DNA of 64,000 bases from Bacterioplanes sp965233665 (GCA_965233665.1 CBDDTG010000010.1:1-64000); one strand, 5' to 3'. Positions 26,577 through 35,222 are shown, numbered from the stretch's first letter. A program made the numbers and translations. The notes: a model not told the origin generated them from the sequence alone.

Positions 26577-28039
26577 CCCGCCATGACCGCCCGCTCTTGA
26601 GCCCATTCGCGCAACTGCAGCAGCGGCTCTGCCATGGTGACGGACAGTGGCCGTGTGCGCATAATTTCGCGCATTAAAACATCTGTGTGCAAGCTTTGCT
26701 CATCGCTGGCATGCCAACCAGACACCACCGCTTGCTCAAGCTCCGCCCCAGAAAATCCTTCGCTCATGGCCGCCAACGCTTCTAGGTCAAACAGGCTGCT
26801 GTCCAGACCGCGTTTTTGCAGATGTATGGCAAGAATCTTTTGCCGCACCTCGGTATTCGGTAGGTCGACGAAAAACAACTCGTCCAAGCGGCCTTTGCGC
26901 ACCAACTCAGGTGGCAAGGCCTGAATGTTGTTCGCCGTTGCCACCACAAACACCCGCGACTTGTGCTCCGCCAGCCAGGTCAGCAGTGTGCCCAGCACGC
27001 GCTGGCTGACACCGCCGTCACTGCCATCTTGTCCTAAGCCTTTTTCAATCTCATCGATCCACACCACGCACGGCGACATGGCTTCGGCCAGCTGCAATGA
27101 CTCTCGCAACTGGCGCTCGGTTTCACCGATGAACTTGTTGTACAACGTGGCGAAGTCCAGGCGCAGCAAAGGCACCCCCCAACTGCCGGCCACCGCTTTC
27201 GCTGCCAAGCTTTTACCGCCACCTTGAATGCCAAACAGCATCATGCCTTTTGGGCGCAAGTCATCGTCAGCCTCCAAAAACGCGCGATGACGCTGGTCTA
27301 ACCAGTGTTTCAACTGATTTAATCCGGCCACTTCGGCAAAGCGTGCGGTATCGAACTCGTATTGCATGACGCCGTCCATATCCATGAGTTCGAGCTTGGC
27401 CTTGCTGATCGCCGGGACGTCTTCTTCGGTGAGCGCACCGTCGTCGATGATGGCACCACGCACCAAGTGACGCGCATCCGATAGGGTTAACCCACGCAAA
27501 TTGGCAACCAAGCGATTTAGGATTTCAGGGTCGGCCTTGACCTTGCGGCCATGCTGGTTCGCATACAAACGGGCTTCTTCTCTGACCAACGCCAGCAGCT
27601 GCTCTTCATCGGGCAAATGCAGTGAAAAGTAGGCCGCCATGCGCTTGAGTTCATCTGGCAACTGCACTCTGTGGCTTAGCAGCACTAGTGTTTTGCCGAA
27701 GCGCTTGTGTTGCAGGGCGATGTCTTTCAGTAGGCGAACCACCATCGCTTCATGCAGATAAGGGTGTAAATCGCACAACACGTACAAACCGCCTTGTTCG
27801 CGTTGTTTTATCGCTTTTAGGGCAGCGTCGGGCTGTTGGGTGTCGGTCTCGCCACCAATGTCTTCGCCAAAGCCCAGCCGGCGCAGACCATCGGTTAGCG
27901 TCCATTGCTGCAAGCCAAGACCGCGCTGAATCGCTAGACGGGTAAGAATCTCTAAGGCCCTGGGCTCTTCGTGGGTTTCAATGACCAACAGCGGTAACTG
28001 TCGATCCAACATCAGCCCAAGGTCACGAATATCCTGCAT
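26573..28039 (-). CDS. Ycf46-like AAA family ATPase
   Basis: The 488-residue protein has an N-terminal degenerate ATPase-like half (LVIETHEEPRALEILTRLA; GLYVLCDLHPYL) and a C-terminal AAA domain with Walker A GIQGGGKSLAAKAVAG, Walker B CVVWIDEIEKGLG, sensor-1 VFVVATANNIQALP and the arginine-finger stretch RKGRLDELFFVDLP. This double layout is that of the Ycf46 family, found in cyanobacteria, plastids and many proteobacteria with poorly defined function. GGAAG precedes the ATG at 28039; a GTA-rich six-codon upstream extension is unlikely. Substrate is unknown. Confidence 0.8.
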   Translation of the reverse strand: MQDIRDLGLMLDRQLPLLVIETHEEPRALEILTRLAIQRGLGLQQWTLTDGLRRLGFGEDIGGETDTQQPDAALKAIKQREQGGLYVLCDLHPYLHEAMVVRLLKDIALQHKRFGKTLVLLSHRVQLPDELKRMAAYFSLHLPDEEQLLALVREEARLYANQHGRKVKADPEILNRLVANLRGLTLSDARHLVRGAIIDDGALTEEDVPAISKAKLELMDMDGVMQYEFDTARFAEVAGLNQLKHWLDQRHRAFLEADDDLRPKGMMLFGIQGGGKSLAAKAVAGSWGVPLLRLDFATLYNKFIGETERQLRESLQLAEAMSPCVVWIDEIEKGLGQDGSDGGVSQRVLGTLLTWLAEHKSRVFVVATANNIQALPPELVRKGRLDELFFVDLPNTEVRQKILAIHLQKRGLDSSLFDLEALAAMSEGFSGAELEQAVVSGWHASDEQSLHTDVLMREIMRTRPLSVTMAEPLLQLREWAQERAVMAG

Positions 28040-28079
28040 ACTTCTTCCTACGCCCAAGTATTTACACTAGTAACTATAC

Positions 28080-28093
28080 CTGATGCACATCAT
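28080..28093. promoter_or_regulatory. Candidate FNR/Anr box upstream of coq7
   Basis: CTGAT-GCAC-ATCAT matches TTGAT-N4-ATCAA at eight of ten positions and contains the perfect core TGAT-N4-ATCA. TAAAAT at 28115-28120 is a good -10 with no recognisable -35. The predicted start near 28127 puts the site centre at about -41, the class II activator position. Tentative. Confidence 0.35.
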
Positions 28094-28150
28094 GCAGACA
28101 GACCGACATTGCCGTAAAATAGTCGCCATTCTCATTTTTGGAGGCCTGTC

Positions 28151-28816
28151 ATGAGCCTGAACGCCACTTCTTCATCGCCGCGCCGCCTATCACTGTTAGA
28201 TAAGCTCATCAGTAATGCCGATCAGGCCCTGCGAACCTTGGTGCCCGGAGCTGCCAGCGAATATCGCCCGTCGCCAGCGCAGCAGCGTCCTCACGCCGAG
28301 CTTAACGATGAAGAAAAGCGACACGCTGCCGGCTTAATGCGCATTAACCACACAGGTGAAGTGTGTGCCCAGGCACTGTATCAAGGACAAGCGTTGACGG
28401 CGAAGCTGCCAGAAGTGCGTGATGCGATGGAAGAAGCCGCGCGTGAAGAGGTGGACCACTTGGTCTGGTGTGAAAAGCGCATTCATGAGCTTGGCAGCCA
28501 CACCAGCCGCCTAAACCCTCTGTTTTATGGCTTGTCGTTCGGTATTGGCGCCGTTGCTGGCAAAATCAGCGATAAGGTCAGCCTGGGCTTTGTTGCCGCC
28601 ACAGAAGAGCAAGTATGCCAGCACCTCAGTGCTCACATGACCTCGCTGCCGACTCAGGATGAAAAAAGCAAAGCTGTGCTGCTGCAAATGCTGGAAGACG
28701 AGGCCAAACACGCCACCACCGCTCTCGACGCAGGCGGCGCTCGCTTCCCACTGCCGGTCAAATTGGCAATGACCGGGCTGTCGAAAGTCATGACCAAAGC
28801 CACTTACCGTATCTAG
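28151..28816 (+). CDS. coq7: Demethoxyubiquinone hydroxylase Coq7
   Basis: Coq7 is a membrane-associated di-iron monooxygenase that hydroxylates demethoxyubiquinone in ubiquinone synthesis and needs O2. The 221-residue protein shows the paired iron-binding repeats: MRINHTGEVCAQALYQGQAL, AREEVDHLVWCEKRI, ATEEQVCQHL and MLEDEAKHATTAL. GGAGG precedes the ATG. A possible anaerobic-regulator site lies upstream. Confidence 0.94.
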   Translation: MSLNATSSSPRRLSLLDKLISNADQALRTLVPGAASEYRPSPAQQRPHAELNDEEKRHAAGLMRINHTGEVCAQALYQGQALTAKLPEVRDAMEEAAREEVDHLVWCEKRIHELGSHTSRLNPLFYGLSFGIGAVAGKISDKVSLGFVAATEEQVCQHLSAHMTSLPTQDEKSKAVLLQMLEDEAKHATTALDAGGARFPLPVKLAMTGLSKVMTKATYRI

Positions 28817-28883
28817 AGCCCTCCGGCGATACCGAGCGGACGCCGAACGATTCAGAGGCGCCCCAGCCCCGGTGCAGCTGACT

Positions 28884-28913
28884 CATGCTGGTGCGACCTT
28901 ATGCACCAGCATG
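28884..28913. repeat. 11-bp perfect inverted repeat downstream of coq7
   Basis: CATGCTGGTGC (28884-28894), an 8-nt loop and GCACCAGCATG (28903-28913) form a perfect stem, partly extended by CTGA/TCAG outside it. There is no T tract. It may be a terminator, an mRNA-stabilising hairpin or part of a small RNA; the rest of 28817-29070 shows no gene I can support. Confidence 0.5.
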
Positions 28914-29070
28914 GCTCAGAACACGGCCTTATATCGCCGCCCCCATGCTAGATGGATTTCTGTTATTCCAGGCAAAGCCGATGCAACCGCATTAGGCTGA
29001 AGAGACAGCCTTTTCAGAGCCTCGACGCTCGCTTTCTGTGTTTAGAGGTTGTGTGTTGTCAGGAGTCACT

Positions 29071-29310
29071 ATGTCCCATCACCGTCACAACTGGTTAGAT
29101 CGAATTCGGCGCTTTTACCGTTTACCTGAGCATCAACCTGAATACCAATGGATGCACAGTCGCACCTATCAGCGTCGGCGCGAACAGGTCAAAACTGGCT
29201 GGATCATTGCCGGCCTCGCCATGTTGGGGCTGGGGAGCATCGGAGCGGTGGTCATCATCGCGGCGTTTGCCACCTTTATGTCGCTGGCCTTTTTAGAGTA
29301 CGACCAATAA
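29071..29310 (+). CDS. Small single-pass membrane protein, unknown function
   Basis: I do not recognise this 79-residue protein. It starts MSHHRHNWLDRIRRFYRLPE, is strongly basic and aromatic for about 42 residues, then has one long hydrophobic segment (WIIAGLAMLGLGSIGAVVII, residues about 45-73) and ends FLEYDQ. AGGAG sits at good spacing before the ATG at 29071, and an intrinsic terminator follows directly, both supporting a real gene. An in-frame extension to 29038 lacks a ribosome site. Confidence 0.65.
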   Translation: MSHHRHNWLDRIRRFYRLPEHQPEYQWMHSRTYQRRREQVKTGWIIAGLAMLGLGSIGAVVIIAAFATFMSLAFLEYDQ

Positions 29311-29344
29311 AAAAGCCGCCGCTGCGATGGCAACGGCGGCTTTT
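29311..29344. terminator. Bidirectional terminator between the small membrane protein and ilvH
   Basis: AAAAGCCGCCG (29311-29321), a 12-nt loop and CGGCGGCTTTT (29334-29344), with A- and T-runs on both sides, serve convergent genes. Confidence 0.85.
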
Positions 29345-29365
29345 CATCGTGCATCAGTGCTGAGC

Positions 29366-29857
29366 TTATAGACTCAGTACCTTCTCTCCACGTGCGATAC
29401 CAGACACACCTGAGCGCACCGTTTCCAGTACACAGCCTTCACCAATAGAATCAATAAAGGCTTCGATTTTATCCGTCGCACCGGTCAGTTGAATGGTGTA
29501 CACACTGGCAGTGACGTCCACAATTTGACCGCGGAAGATATCAACGGTGCGTTTGATCTCTGCCCGCTGTGCACCGACCGCTTTCACCTTAATCAGCATC
29601 AGCTCACGCTCAATGTGAGCACCTTCAGACAAGTCCACCAATTTGACCACTTCGATCAGCTTATTGAGCTGCTTGGTGATTTGCTCAATTTTGCGGTCAT
29701 CACCCGTGGTGGTCATGGTCAGACGTGACAGTGTTTCGTCTTCCGTCGGCGCCACGGTCAAAGTCTCAATGTTGTAGCCTCGCTGAGCAAACAACCCCAC
29801 CACCCGCGACAGCGCACCGGGTTCGTTTTCCATCAGGATTGAAATGATATGTCTCAT
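29366..29857 (-). CDS. ilvH: Acetolactate synthase small (regulatory) subunit
   Basis: IlvH binds valine and controls feedback inhibition of the IlvI catalytic subunit. From the ATG at 29857 the protein is 163 residues, the same length as in Escherichia coli, with the ACT domain MRHIISILMENEPGALSRVV and FAQRGYNIETLTVAPTEDET, and the C-terminal IARGEKVLSL region. The frame stays open for ten more codons upstream, but that would overlap ilvI. Start lies two bases after the ilvI stop. Confidence 0.96.
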   Translation of the reverse strand: MRHIISILMENEPGALSRVVGLFAQRGYNIETLTVAPTEDETLSRLTMTTTGDDRKIEQITKQLNKLIEVVKLVDLSEGAHIERELMLIKVKAVGAQRAEIKRTVDIFRGQIVDVTASVYTIQLTGATDKIEAFIDSIGEGCVLETVRSGVSGIARGEKVLSL

Positions 29858-29859
29858 GA

Positions 29860-31584
29860 TCAAGTACGCTCCGTCTTGCTTAGCCACATGTCACGCATGG
29901 TTCCCATCGGCACCTGCATGGGATAAACGTGCTCTTCTTCGTCGACAGCGACGTCGAGGAATACCAGACGGTTTTGATACTTGTTAAAGGCATCATCCAA
30001 GGCTTGCGCTAAGTCGCCACGCTCAGTGACTTGAATGCCGACGTGACCATAAGCTTCGACCAGCTTCACGAAATCGGGCAAAGATTCCATGTAAGAGTTC
30101 GAATGGCGGCCTTCGTAGTTCATATCCTGCCACTGACGCACCATGCCCAATGAGCCGTTATTGAGGCACAGAATTTTTACCGGAATGCCGTACTGTAGGC
30201 AGGTCGACAACTCCTGAATGTTCATCTGAATCGAACCTTCACCAGTGACGCACACCACCATGTCATCAGGGAAGTTCATCTTGATGCCCATGGCCGCCGG
30301 GAAGCCAAAGCCCATGGTGCCCAGGCCACCGGAGTTGATCCAGCGATTGGGTTTATCGAACTTGTAGTATTGGGCGGCAAACATCTGGTGCTGGCCCACA
30401 TCCGAGGTGACGTAAGCATCGCCTTTGGTGGCTTTCCACAGGGCTTCCACGACTTCTTGCGGCTTCATCTTGCCGTTTTCATTAATCTGGTAGCGCATAC
30501 CATGGCGCTGGCGCCATTCGTTGATTTGCTTCCACCAAGATTCGATTGCAGCTTCGTCTGGCGTCGTAGCGGCTTCATCCAGCAGCGACATCATCTCGTC
30601 CACCACACTGCCCACTGGGCCAACGATCGGCACATCAACCACGATGGTTTTAGAAATGGAGGACGGATCAACATCCACATGGATCAGCTTGGCATCTGGG
30701 CAAAATTTATCGGTGGCGTTGGTCACACGATCGTCAAAGCGCGCGCCAATGGCCAAAATGACGTCCGCATGGTGCATCGCCATGTTGGCCTCATAGGTAC
30801 CGTGCATGCCCAGCATACCCAAGAAACGCTCACCCGTTCCCGGATACGCGCCCAACCCCATTAAGGTGTTGGTGCATGGGAAGTTCAAGCGATCGACCAA
30901 GGCCCGCAGTTTATCGGAGCTGCCATCAATGATAACGCCACCACCGCTGTAGATAACCGGTCGCTTGGCGGCCAGCAGTAAATCAACGGCTTTTTTGATC
31001 TGGCCCGAATGACCGCGCTGTGGTGGCGTATATGAGCGCAGCTTCACTTTTTTGGGGAACTTATACTCAAAGCGCTCGTTAGGCATGGTCATGTCTTTCG
31101 GCACATCAATGACCACAGGCCCAGGGCGACCAGTGCTGGCAATATAAAATGCTTTAGCCACCAGCTCGGGAATCTCTTCCGGGTGCTTGACCGCAAAACT
31201 GTGCTTCACAATCGGACGCGACACACCCAGCATGTCGGTTTCTTGAAACGCATCGTCGCCCACCAAGTGACTCATCACCTGACCAGATATGACCACCATT
31301 GGAATGGAGTCGGTAAAGGCGGTTGCAATGCCGGTTACGGTATTGGTCGCACCCGGGCCCGAAGTGACCATCACCACACCTGGCTTTCCCGTCGCACGGG
31401 CATAGCCATCAGCCATATGAGCAGCGGCTTGCTCGTGACGGACCAGTACGTGTTTGACGGCACTTTGTTTGTAGACGGCATCGTACACATGCAGCAACGA
31501 GCCGCCTGGGTATCCATAGATGTATTCAACGCCTGAATCATGCAGAGCGCGAACTAACATTTCTCCGCCGGAAAGTAATTCCAC
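29860..31584 (-). CDS. ilvI: Acetolactate synthase large (catalytic) subunit
   Basis: IlvI is the thiamine-diphosphate enzyme that condenses pyruvate to acetolactate, or with 2-ketobutyrate to acetohydroxybutyrate, at the head of valine, leucine and isoleucine synthesis. The 574-residue protein shows GYPGGSLLHVYDAV, the catalytic glutamate block VRHEQAAAHMADGYARATGK, GPGATNTVTGIATAF and the ThDP/Mg motif GEGSIQMNIQELSTC with NNGSLGMVRQWQ. It is followed by ilvH and preceded by a leader of over 200 nt that may hold an attenuator. Confidence 0.96.
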   Translation of the reverse strand: MELLSGGEMLVRALHDSGVEYIYGYPGGSLLHVYDAVYKQSAVKHVLVRHEQAAAHMADGYARATGKPGVVMVTSGPGATNTVTGIATAFTDSIPMVVISGQVMSHLVGDDAFQETDMLGVSRPIVKHSFAVKHPEEIPELVAKAFYIASTGRPGPVVIDVPKDMTMPNERFEYKFPKKVKLRSYTPPQRGHSGQIKKAVDLLLAAKRPVIYSGGGVIIDGSSDKLRALVDRLNFPCTNTLMGLGAYPGTGERFLGMLGMHGTYEANMAMHHADVILAIGARFDDRVTNATDKFCPDAKLIHVDVDPSSISKTIVVDVPIVGPVGSVVDEMMSLLDEAATTPDEAAIESWWKQINEWRQRHGMRYQINENGKMKPQEVVEALWKATKGDAYVTSDVGQHQMFAAQYYKFDKPNRWINSGGLGTMGFGFPAAMGIKMNFPDDMVVCVTGEGSIQMNIQELSTCLQYGIPVKILCLNNGSLGMVRQWQDMNYEGRHSNSYMESLPDFVKLVEAYGHVGIQVTERGDLAQALDDAFNKYQNRLVFLDVAVDEEEHVYPMQVPMGTMRDMWLSKTERT

Positions 31585-32007
31585 CGTACTATCCTCTCTA
31601 ACATGCTCTGCAGTAGAGCACTAAATTAATTACTATGCGAAATGAGCCATATACAACGAAGCTCAGGGCTGGATGATTAACTTTTAGTTGCTCATCAGTA
31701 CCCGCCTCTGATCCAGACTGCGGGACTGAACTGGGTCGGAGGATAACCGCACCAGGGGCCGTCATTGCATTACCGGTACCCAAGGGTGGCTGGGCGACTG
31801 CCGGTAAACAAAGGCTTTGCAAGTTTATCATTACGCATAGCTGTGTCTACCTTCAATCCGACGTAACACCTTGACAAATCATAGGGTTTTTCAGAATCTC
31901 AGCGCGTTTACCAAAAACCAGTAACACTGCGCAGAACGCCAGCACTGGAGTCCCTATACTGAGCATTGAAGGAAGCCATCTCCGCCATGTCACTGCGAGG
32001 ACGTAAT
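31585..32007. other. Divergent gap between ilvI and the DUF4124 gene; probable ilvIH leader
   Basis: This 423-bp stretch has no gene I can support. On the minus strand it includes a candidate hairpin (31696-31728) and a short open frame beginning at 31765 with Val-Ile-Leu codons in succession (MTAPGAVILRPSS). On the plus strand TATACT at 31955-31960 could be a -10 for the DUF4124 gene. Confidence 0.5.
31696..31728 (-). promoter_or_regulatory. Candidate attenuator-type hairpin in the ilvIH leader
   Basis: Read on the minus strand, CAGTCCCGC pairs with GCGGGTACTG, giving nine pairs with one bulged base around a 14-nt loop, about 110 nt before the ilvI start and just after a Val-Ile-Leu codon run. 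Transcription attenuation of ilv operons by leader peptides is well known, but a full terminator with a T tract is not evident here. Confidence 0.35.
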
Positions 32008-32424
32008 ATGACCAAAACACGCTTAAGTCTGTCGATGCCGCTGCTATTGATGGCACTGTGGCTGCCATCACACACAGCGCTGGCAGAGAAAATTTATCGC
32101 TGGGTCGATGAAGATGGCCAGGTCCACTTTAGCTCGCAGCCACGCCGGGGCGTGGATGACGACACATACAACGTGCAGATAAATCGCGTTATCCCGCCGC
32201 AACTGGAAGAAGAGAGCCCCCCAGAGGAAGAAACCATCTCCGGCGTTAGCGTTGAACAAGCTCAATCCCTGTGTGCCAATGCTCGGGAAGTCAAAGAGCT
32301 ACTCTCTTCCGAGTTGAACCGCCCTTTCACACGTGAAGACGGCACCGTAAGACCTCTCACTGATGAAGAACGCAAATCGAAGCTCGAAGCAGCCAACCAA
32401 CGCATTAAAGATTACTGTCGCTAA
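32008..32424 (+). CDS. Exported DUF4124 protein
   Basis: The 138-residue product has a signal peptide (MTKTRLSLSMPLLLMALW...ALA), followed at once by the DUF4124 motif KIYRWVDEDGQVHFSSQPRR, an acidic proline-rich linker (EEESPPEEE) and a helical C-terminus with two cysteines (SLCANA; KDYCR). Such proteins are common in the gammaproteobacterial periplasm; function is unknown. GAGG precedes the ATG at 32008. Its 3' end overlaps the convergent pgeF gene by 20 bp. Confidence 0.85.
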   Translation: MTKTRLSLSMPLLLMALWLPSHTALAEKIYRWVDEDGQVHFSSQPRRGVDDDTYNVQINRVIPPQLEEESPPEEETISGVSVEQAQSLCANAREVKELLSSELNRPFTREDGTVRPLTDEERKSKLEAANQRIKDYCR

Positions 32425-33145
32425 GCCAAATCAAACTCGCCAGGCGCCCTGTCCGCGCCTGGCGCCGGTAAGAGTAAAAACGGTCATCACTGTAGGTACA
32501 TAGCGCTAGGTTATATACCCGCTCAACACCCAGCTGTAACAAACGCTGCTTGGCTATACCTGCGAGATCCGCCAGCCAGCGCCCATCATTTCCCGGTTTT
32601 AGCAACGTCCCCTCCTCGATGCCCAAGCGCTCTGCGACTTCAGGCCCGATTTCAAATGCCGATTGGCCAATCGCAGGCCCAATGCAAGCCCGAACGCAGC
32701 CCGGGTTACGAAAGTGCGCTAACGAGCGCTCAACGATACCATCCACCAAACCACGCCAACCGGCATGCACCGCCGCTACTTGTTCGCCATCGGTAAGCAA
32801 AATGGGTAAGCAATCCGCGGTGAGCACCGCACATGCCAACCCCAACTGCCGCGTCACCGATGCATCCGCCGGCAACGTCACCGCACCACCACAGGCTTCG
32901 ACTACATCTGTGCTGTGCGTTTGCTGCAGCCACTGCACCGCACGCACCGCTGGCAAACGCTGGAGCAAGCGGCGGCGGTTATGCGCCACGACGACCGCAT
33001 CGTCATCAACATGCTGTGCCAGATTCAAACGCTGGTAGTCAGCCTGAGATTGTCCCCAGCTAGCGGTGGCCGTGGTAATGCACATACCCACGTGAGGGTA
33101 ATCGGCAAACTGTGGCCAGATCAGACCATCTGGGGTATGGATCAT
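32405..33145 (-). CDS. pgeF: Purine nucleoside phosphorylase, YfiH/LACC1 family
   Basis: YfiH-family proteins (PgeF) act on purine nucleosides and in Escherichia coli edit cell-wall precursors carrying L-Ser. Older annotation calls them multicopper polyphenol oxidases. The 246-residue protein has the metal-site motifs QTHST, TADCLPILL and VHAGWRGLVDGIVE, plus CIGPAIGQSAFEIG and CTYSDDRFYSYRR. It follows rluD by 6 bp in the same orientation, a conserved pairing. Confidence 0.92.
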   Translation of the reverse strand: MIHTPDGLIWPQFADYPHVGMCITTATASWGQSQADYQRLNLAQHVDDDAVVVAHNRRRLLQRLPAVRAVQWLQQTHSTDVVEACGGAVTLPADASVTRQLGLACAVLTADCLPILLTDGEQVAAVHAGWRGLVDGIVERSLAHFRNPGCVRACIGPAIGQSAFEIGPEVAERLGIEEGTLLKPGNDGRWLADLAGIAKQRLLQLGVERVYNLALCTYSDDRFYSYRRQARTGRLASLIWLSDSNL

Positions 33146-33151
33146 GATAGA

Positions 33152-34108
33152 TCAGCGCGCCTGAGCATCGGCATCAAGCACTTCCAGCAAGTGCTCAAAG
33201 TCTTCTGGCAGCTCGCTGTGCCACTCCATGTAGTCGCCAGTGACCGGATGAATCAGTCCGAGCTGTCTGGCATGCAGCGCTTGACGCGGAAACGTTGCCA
33301 GCAACTCGCGCAGCTCAGCGCCAACACCCTTAGTTAAACGCGTACGCGCCGCATACGTGGCATCCCCCACCAAGGCGTGACCGATATGTGCCATGTGCAC
33401 GCGAATCTGGTGGGTACGGCCAGTTTCCAGTTTGCAGCGGATGTAAGTGTGAGCCGGAAACTTATGCAGCACTCGATAGTGGGTGATCGCCTCTTTGCCA
33501 GTTGGGCTAACGGTCATTTTAGTGCGCTGAGTGCCGTGGCGACCAATCGGTTCATCTACTTTGCCGCCACCGGTCATATGGCCCTGCACCACGGCTTCAT
33601 ATTCGCGCCCCATGCTGCGATCCTGCAGCTGAGCCACCAGTTGATTCTGAGCATTAAGCGTTTTTGCTACCACCATTAAACCACTGGTGTCTTTATCCAG
33701 CCGGTGCACAATGCCAGCACGGGGAATATTGATCAGCTCAGGGCAATGGTGCAGCAAGCCGTTGAGCAAGGTGCCGGTATGATTGCCCGCTGCCGGGTGA
33801 ACCACCAGTCCTACCGGTTTATTCAGCACCAAAATATCGTCATCTTCGTAAACAATATCTAACGGAATGTTTTCCGCCTGCCAGTCACCTTCGGCTTCGA
33901 GCGCGGCGTCCAACACCAGCATTTCACCACCGACCAGTTTGTCGCGGCCGCGCCATTGGGCGCCATCAACGCTCAGCTCACCGCTTTTAATCCACTGTTG
34001 CAAACGCGAACGTGAGAACTCTGGAAACAGGGCCGCGGCGGCCTGATCCAGACGTTTGTTGCCCCATTCTGCGGGAACCTGGACTTGCTGTGATATCTGT
34101 TGCGACAT
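33152..34108 (-). CDS. rluD: 23S rRNA pseudouridine synthase RluD
   Basis: RluD makes pseudouridines 1911, 1915 and 1917 in helix 69 of 23S rRNA. The 318-residue protein has an N-terminal S4 RNA-binding domain (KRLDQAAAALFPEFSRSRLQ), the catalytic-aspartate motif HRLDKDTSGLMVVAKT and the LETGRTHQIRVHMAHIGHAL block. It is divergent from bamD and upstream of pgeF, the standard bamD-rluD-pgeF arrangement. Confidence 0.95.
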   Translation of the reverse strand: MSQQISQQVQVPAEWGNKRLDQAAAALFPEFSRSRLQQWIKSGELSVDGAQWRGRDKLVGGEMLVLDAALEAEGDWQAENIPLDIVYEDDDILVLNKPVGLVVHPAAGNHTGTLLNGLLHHCPELINIPRAGIVHRLDKDTSGLMVVAKTLNAQNQLVAQLQDRSMGREYEAVVQGHMTGGGKVDEPIGRHGTQRTKMTVSPTGKEAITHYRVLHKFPAHTYIRCKLETGRTHQIRVHMAHIGHALVGDATYAARTRLTKGVGAELRELLATFPRQALHARQLGLIHPVTGDYMEWHSELPEDFEHLLEVLDADAQAR

Positions 34109-34218
34109 AATGAATGTGTGACCTGACTGCCTGGACGAATGGGCTGTGGTTGGGAGGACCCGACGACTGTGTTTAAATACGCAATCGTTAAGTATACCGA
34201 CTATCAGGAAATCACTCC

Positions 34219-35040
34219 ATGAACGCCCGTTGGCTGCTGCTTGTTTTGGCTCTGGCTATCAGTGCCTGCTCTAACTCCCCTGTATCTTCCCAGCAAAAAA
34301 CCGAGCGCCAGTATTATCAGGAAGCGCGCGAAGCTCTCGACGAGGACAATTTCCTGGTGGCCATGGAGCGTTTGCGCCAACTGGAATCACGCTATCCATT
34401 TGGCCAGTACGCCGAGCAAGCTCAGCTCGACATGATGTACTCGCACTTCATGACCGCAGACATGGAGTCCGTTCTGACCGCCAGCGAACGCTTTATTCGT
34501 CTGCACCCGCTGCATTCTCAGGTCGACTACGCCTATTACATGCGCGGCCTAGCCACCTATGAGTTAGGTTTTTCTTTGGTCGAGCGCTATTTATCAGACG
34601 ACGTTGCACGCCGTGACCCCACCGCCCTGCGCGATGCTTTTGAGCACTTTTCAGAATTGCTCATTCGCTTTCCAGATAGCCCTTACACCGCCGATGCCCG
34701 CGCTCGCATGGAGTTTATTCGCCAGCGTTTGGCGTCCTACGAAGTTGAAGTAGCACGCTATTACATGAAGCGTCATGCCTTTATTGCCGCTGCCAACCGT
34801 GGTCAGCAAGTCTTGCTGCGCTATCAGAACACACCAGCGGTGGCCGATGCCTTAGCAGTGATGGTGGAGGCTTACGAAGAACTGAACATGGCAGACGAGC
34901 GCCAACAAGCTTTGTCTCTGCTAAAACTCAACCACCCACAGCATCAACAACTCGAAAACGGGCGCTTTATCAGCAGCGGCCTAGCACAAGCCGATCGCGG
35001 CTCCGTATTGAGCGTCATCACCTTTGGCTTGCTGGACTAG
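34219..35040 (+). CDS. bamD: Outer-membrane assembly lipoprotein BamD
   Basis: BamD is the essential TPR lipoprotein of the BAM complex that folds outer-membrane proteins. The 273-residue product has a lipoprotein signal with the box ISAC (LALAISACSNSP), then five TPR-like helix pairs from YYQEAREALDEDNFLVAMER onward, including RYPFGQYAEQAQLDMMY and RFPDSPYTADARARMEFIRQ, all family hallmarks. It is transcribed away from rluD. Confidence 0.95.
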   Translation: MNARWLLLVLALAISACSNSPVSSQQKTERQYYQEAREALDEDNFLVAMERLRQLESRYPFGQYAEQAQLDMMYSHFMTADMESVLTASERFIRLHPLHSQVDYAYYMRGLATYELGFSLVERYLSDDVARRDPTALRDAFEHFSELLIRFPDSPYTADARARMEFIRQRLASYEVEVARYYMKRHAFIAAANRGQQVLLRYQNTPAVADALAVMVEAYEELNMADERQQALSLLKLNHPQHQQLENGRFISSGLAQADRGSVLSVITFGLLD

Positions 35041-35083
35041 CCCCCTCCAGCAGGCCTACTCGTAGCTGTTACACTATGAGAAA

Positions 35084-35222
35084 GGGACCTCTACAAATCT
35101 CGGAGGCGATATTTTGACTAGGCAAAAATCGGTGAAAGAGCGGAGTTTACTGGAGTAAATGAGCATTTTGAGACGATTTTTAACGAAGTCAAAATGAGAA
35201 AAAGGGATTTCCAGAGGTTCCC
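35084..35222. repeat. 139-bp imperfect palindromic element (MITE- or hairpin-like)
   Basis: The gap between bamD and the DUF2798 gene is almost wholly one imperfect palindrome centred on TTTACT-GG-AGTAAA (35146-35159). The outer ends are GGGACCTCT (35084) and, read in reverse complement from 35222, GGGAACCTCT. Internal blocks ATTTTGACT and AAAAATCG occur in both arms in the same order. No open frame is present. This is the form of a small non-autonomous mobile or dispersed intergenic element; other copies in the genome would be decisive. Confidence 0.6.

Noticed and set aside
31598..31831. Minus-strand 77-codon frame as a protein gene upstream of ilvI
   Set aside because: It has no recognisable domain or convincing ribosome site and overlaps a predicted RNA hairpin. 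A short leader peptide within it is kept only as a hypothesis.
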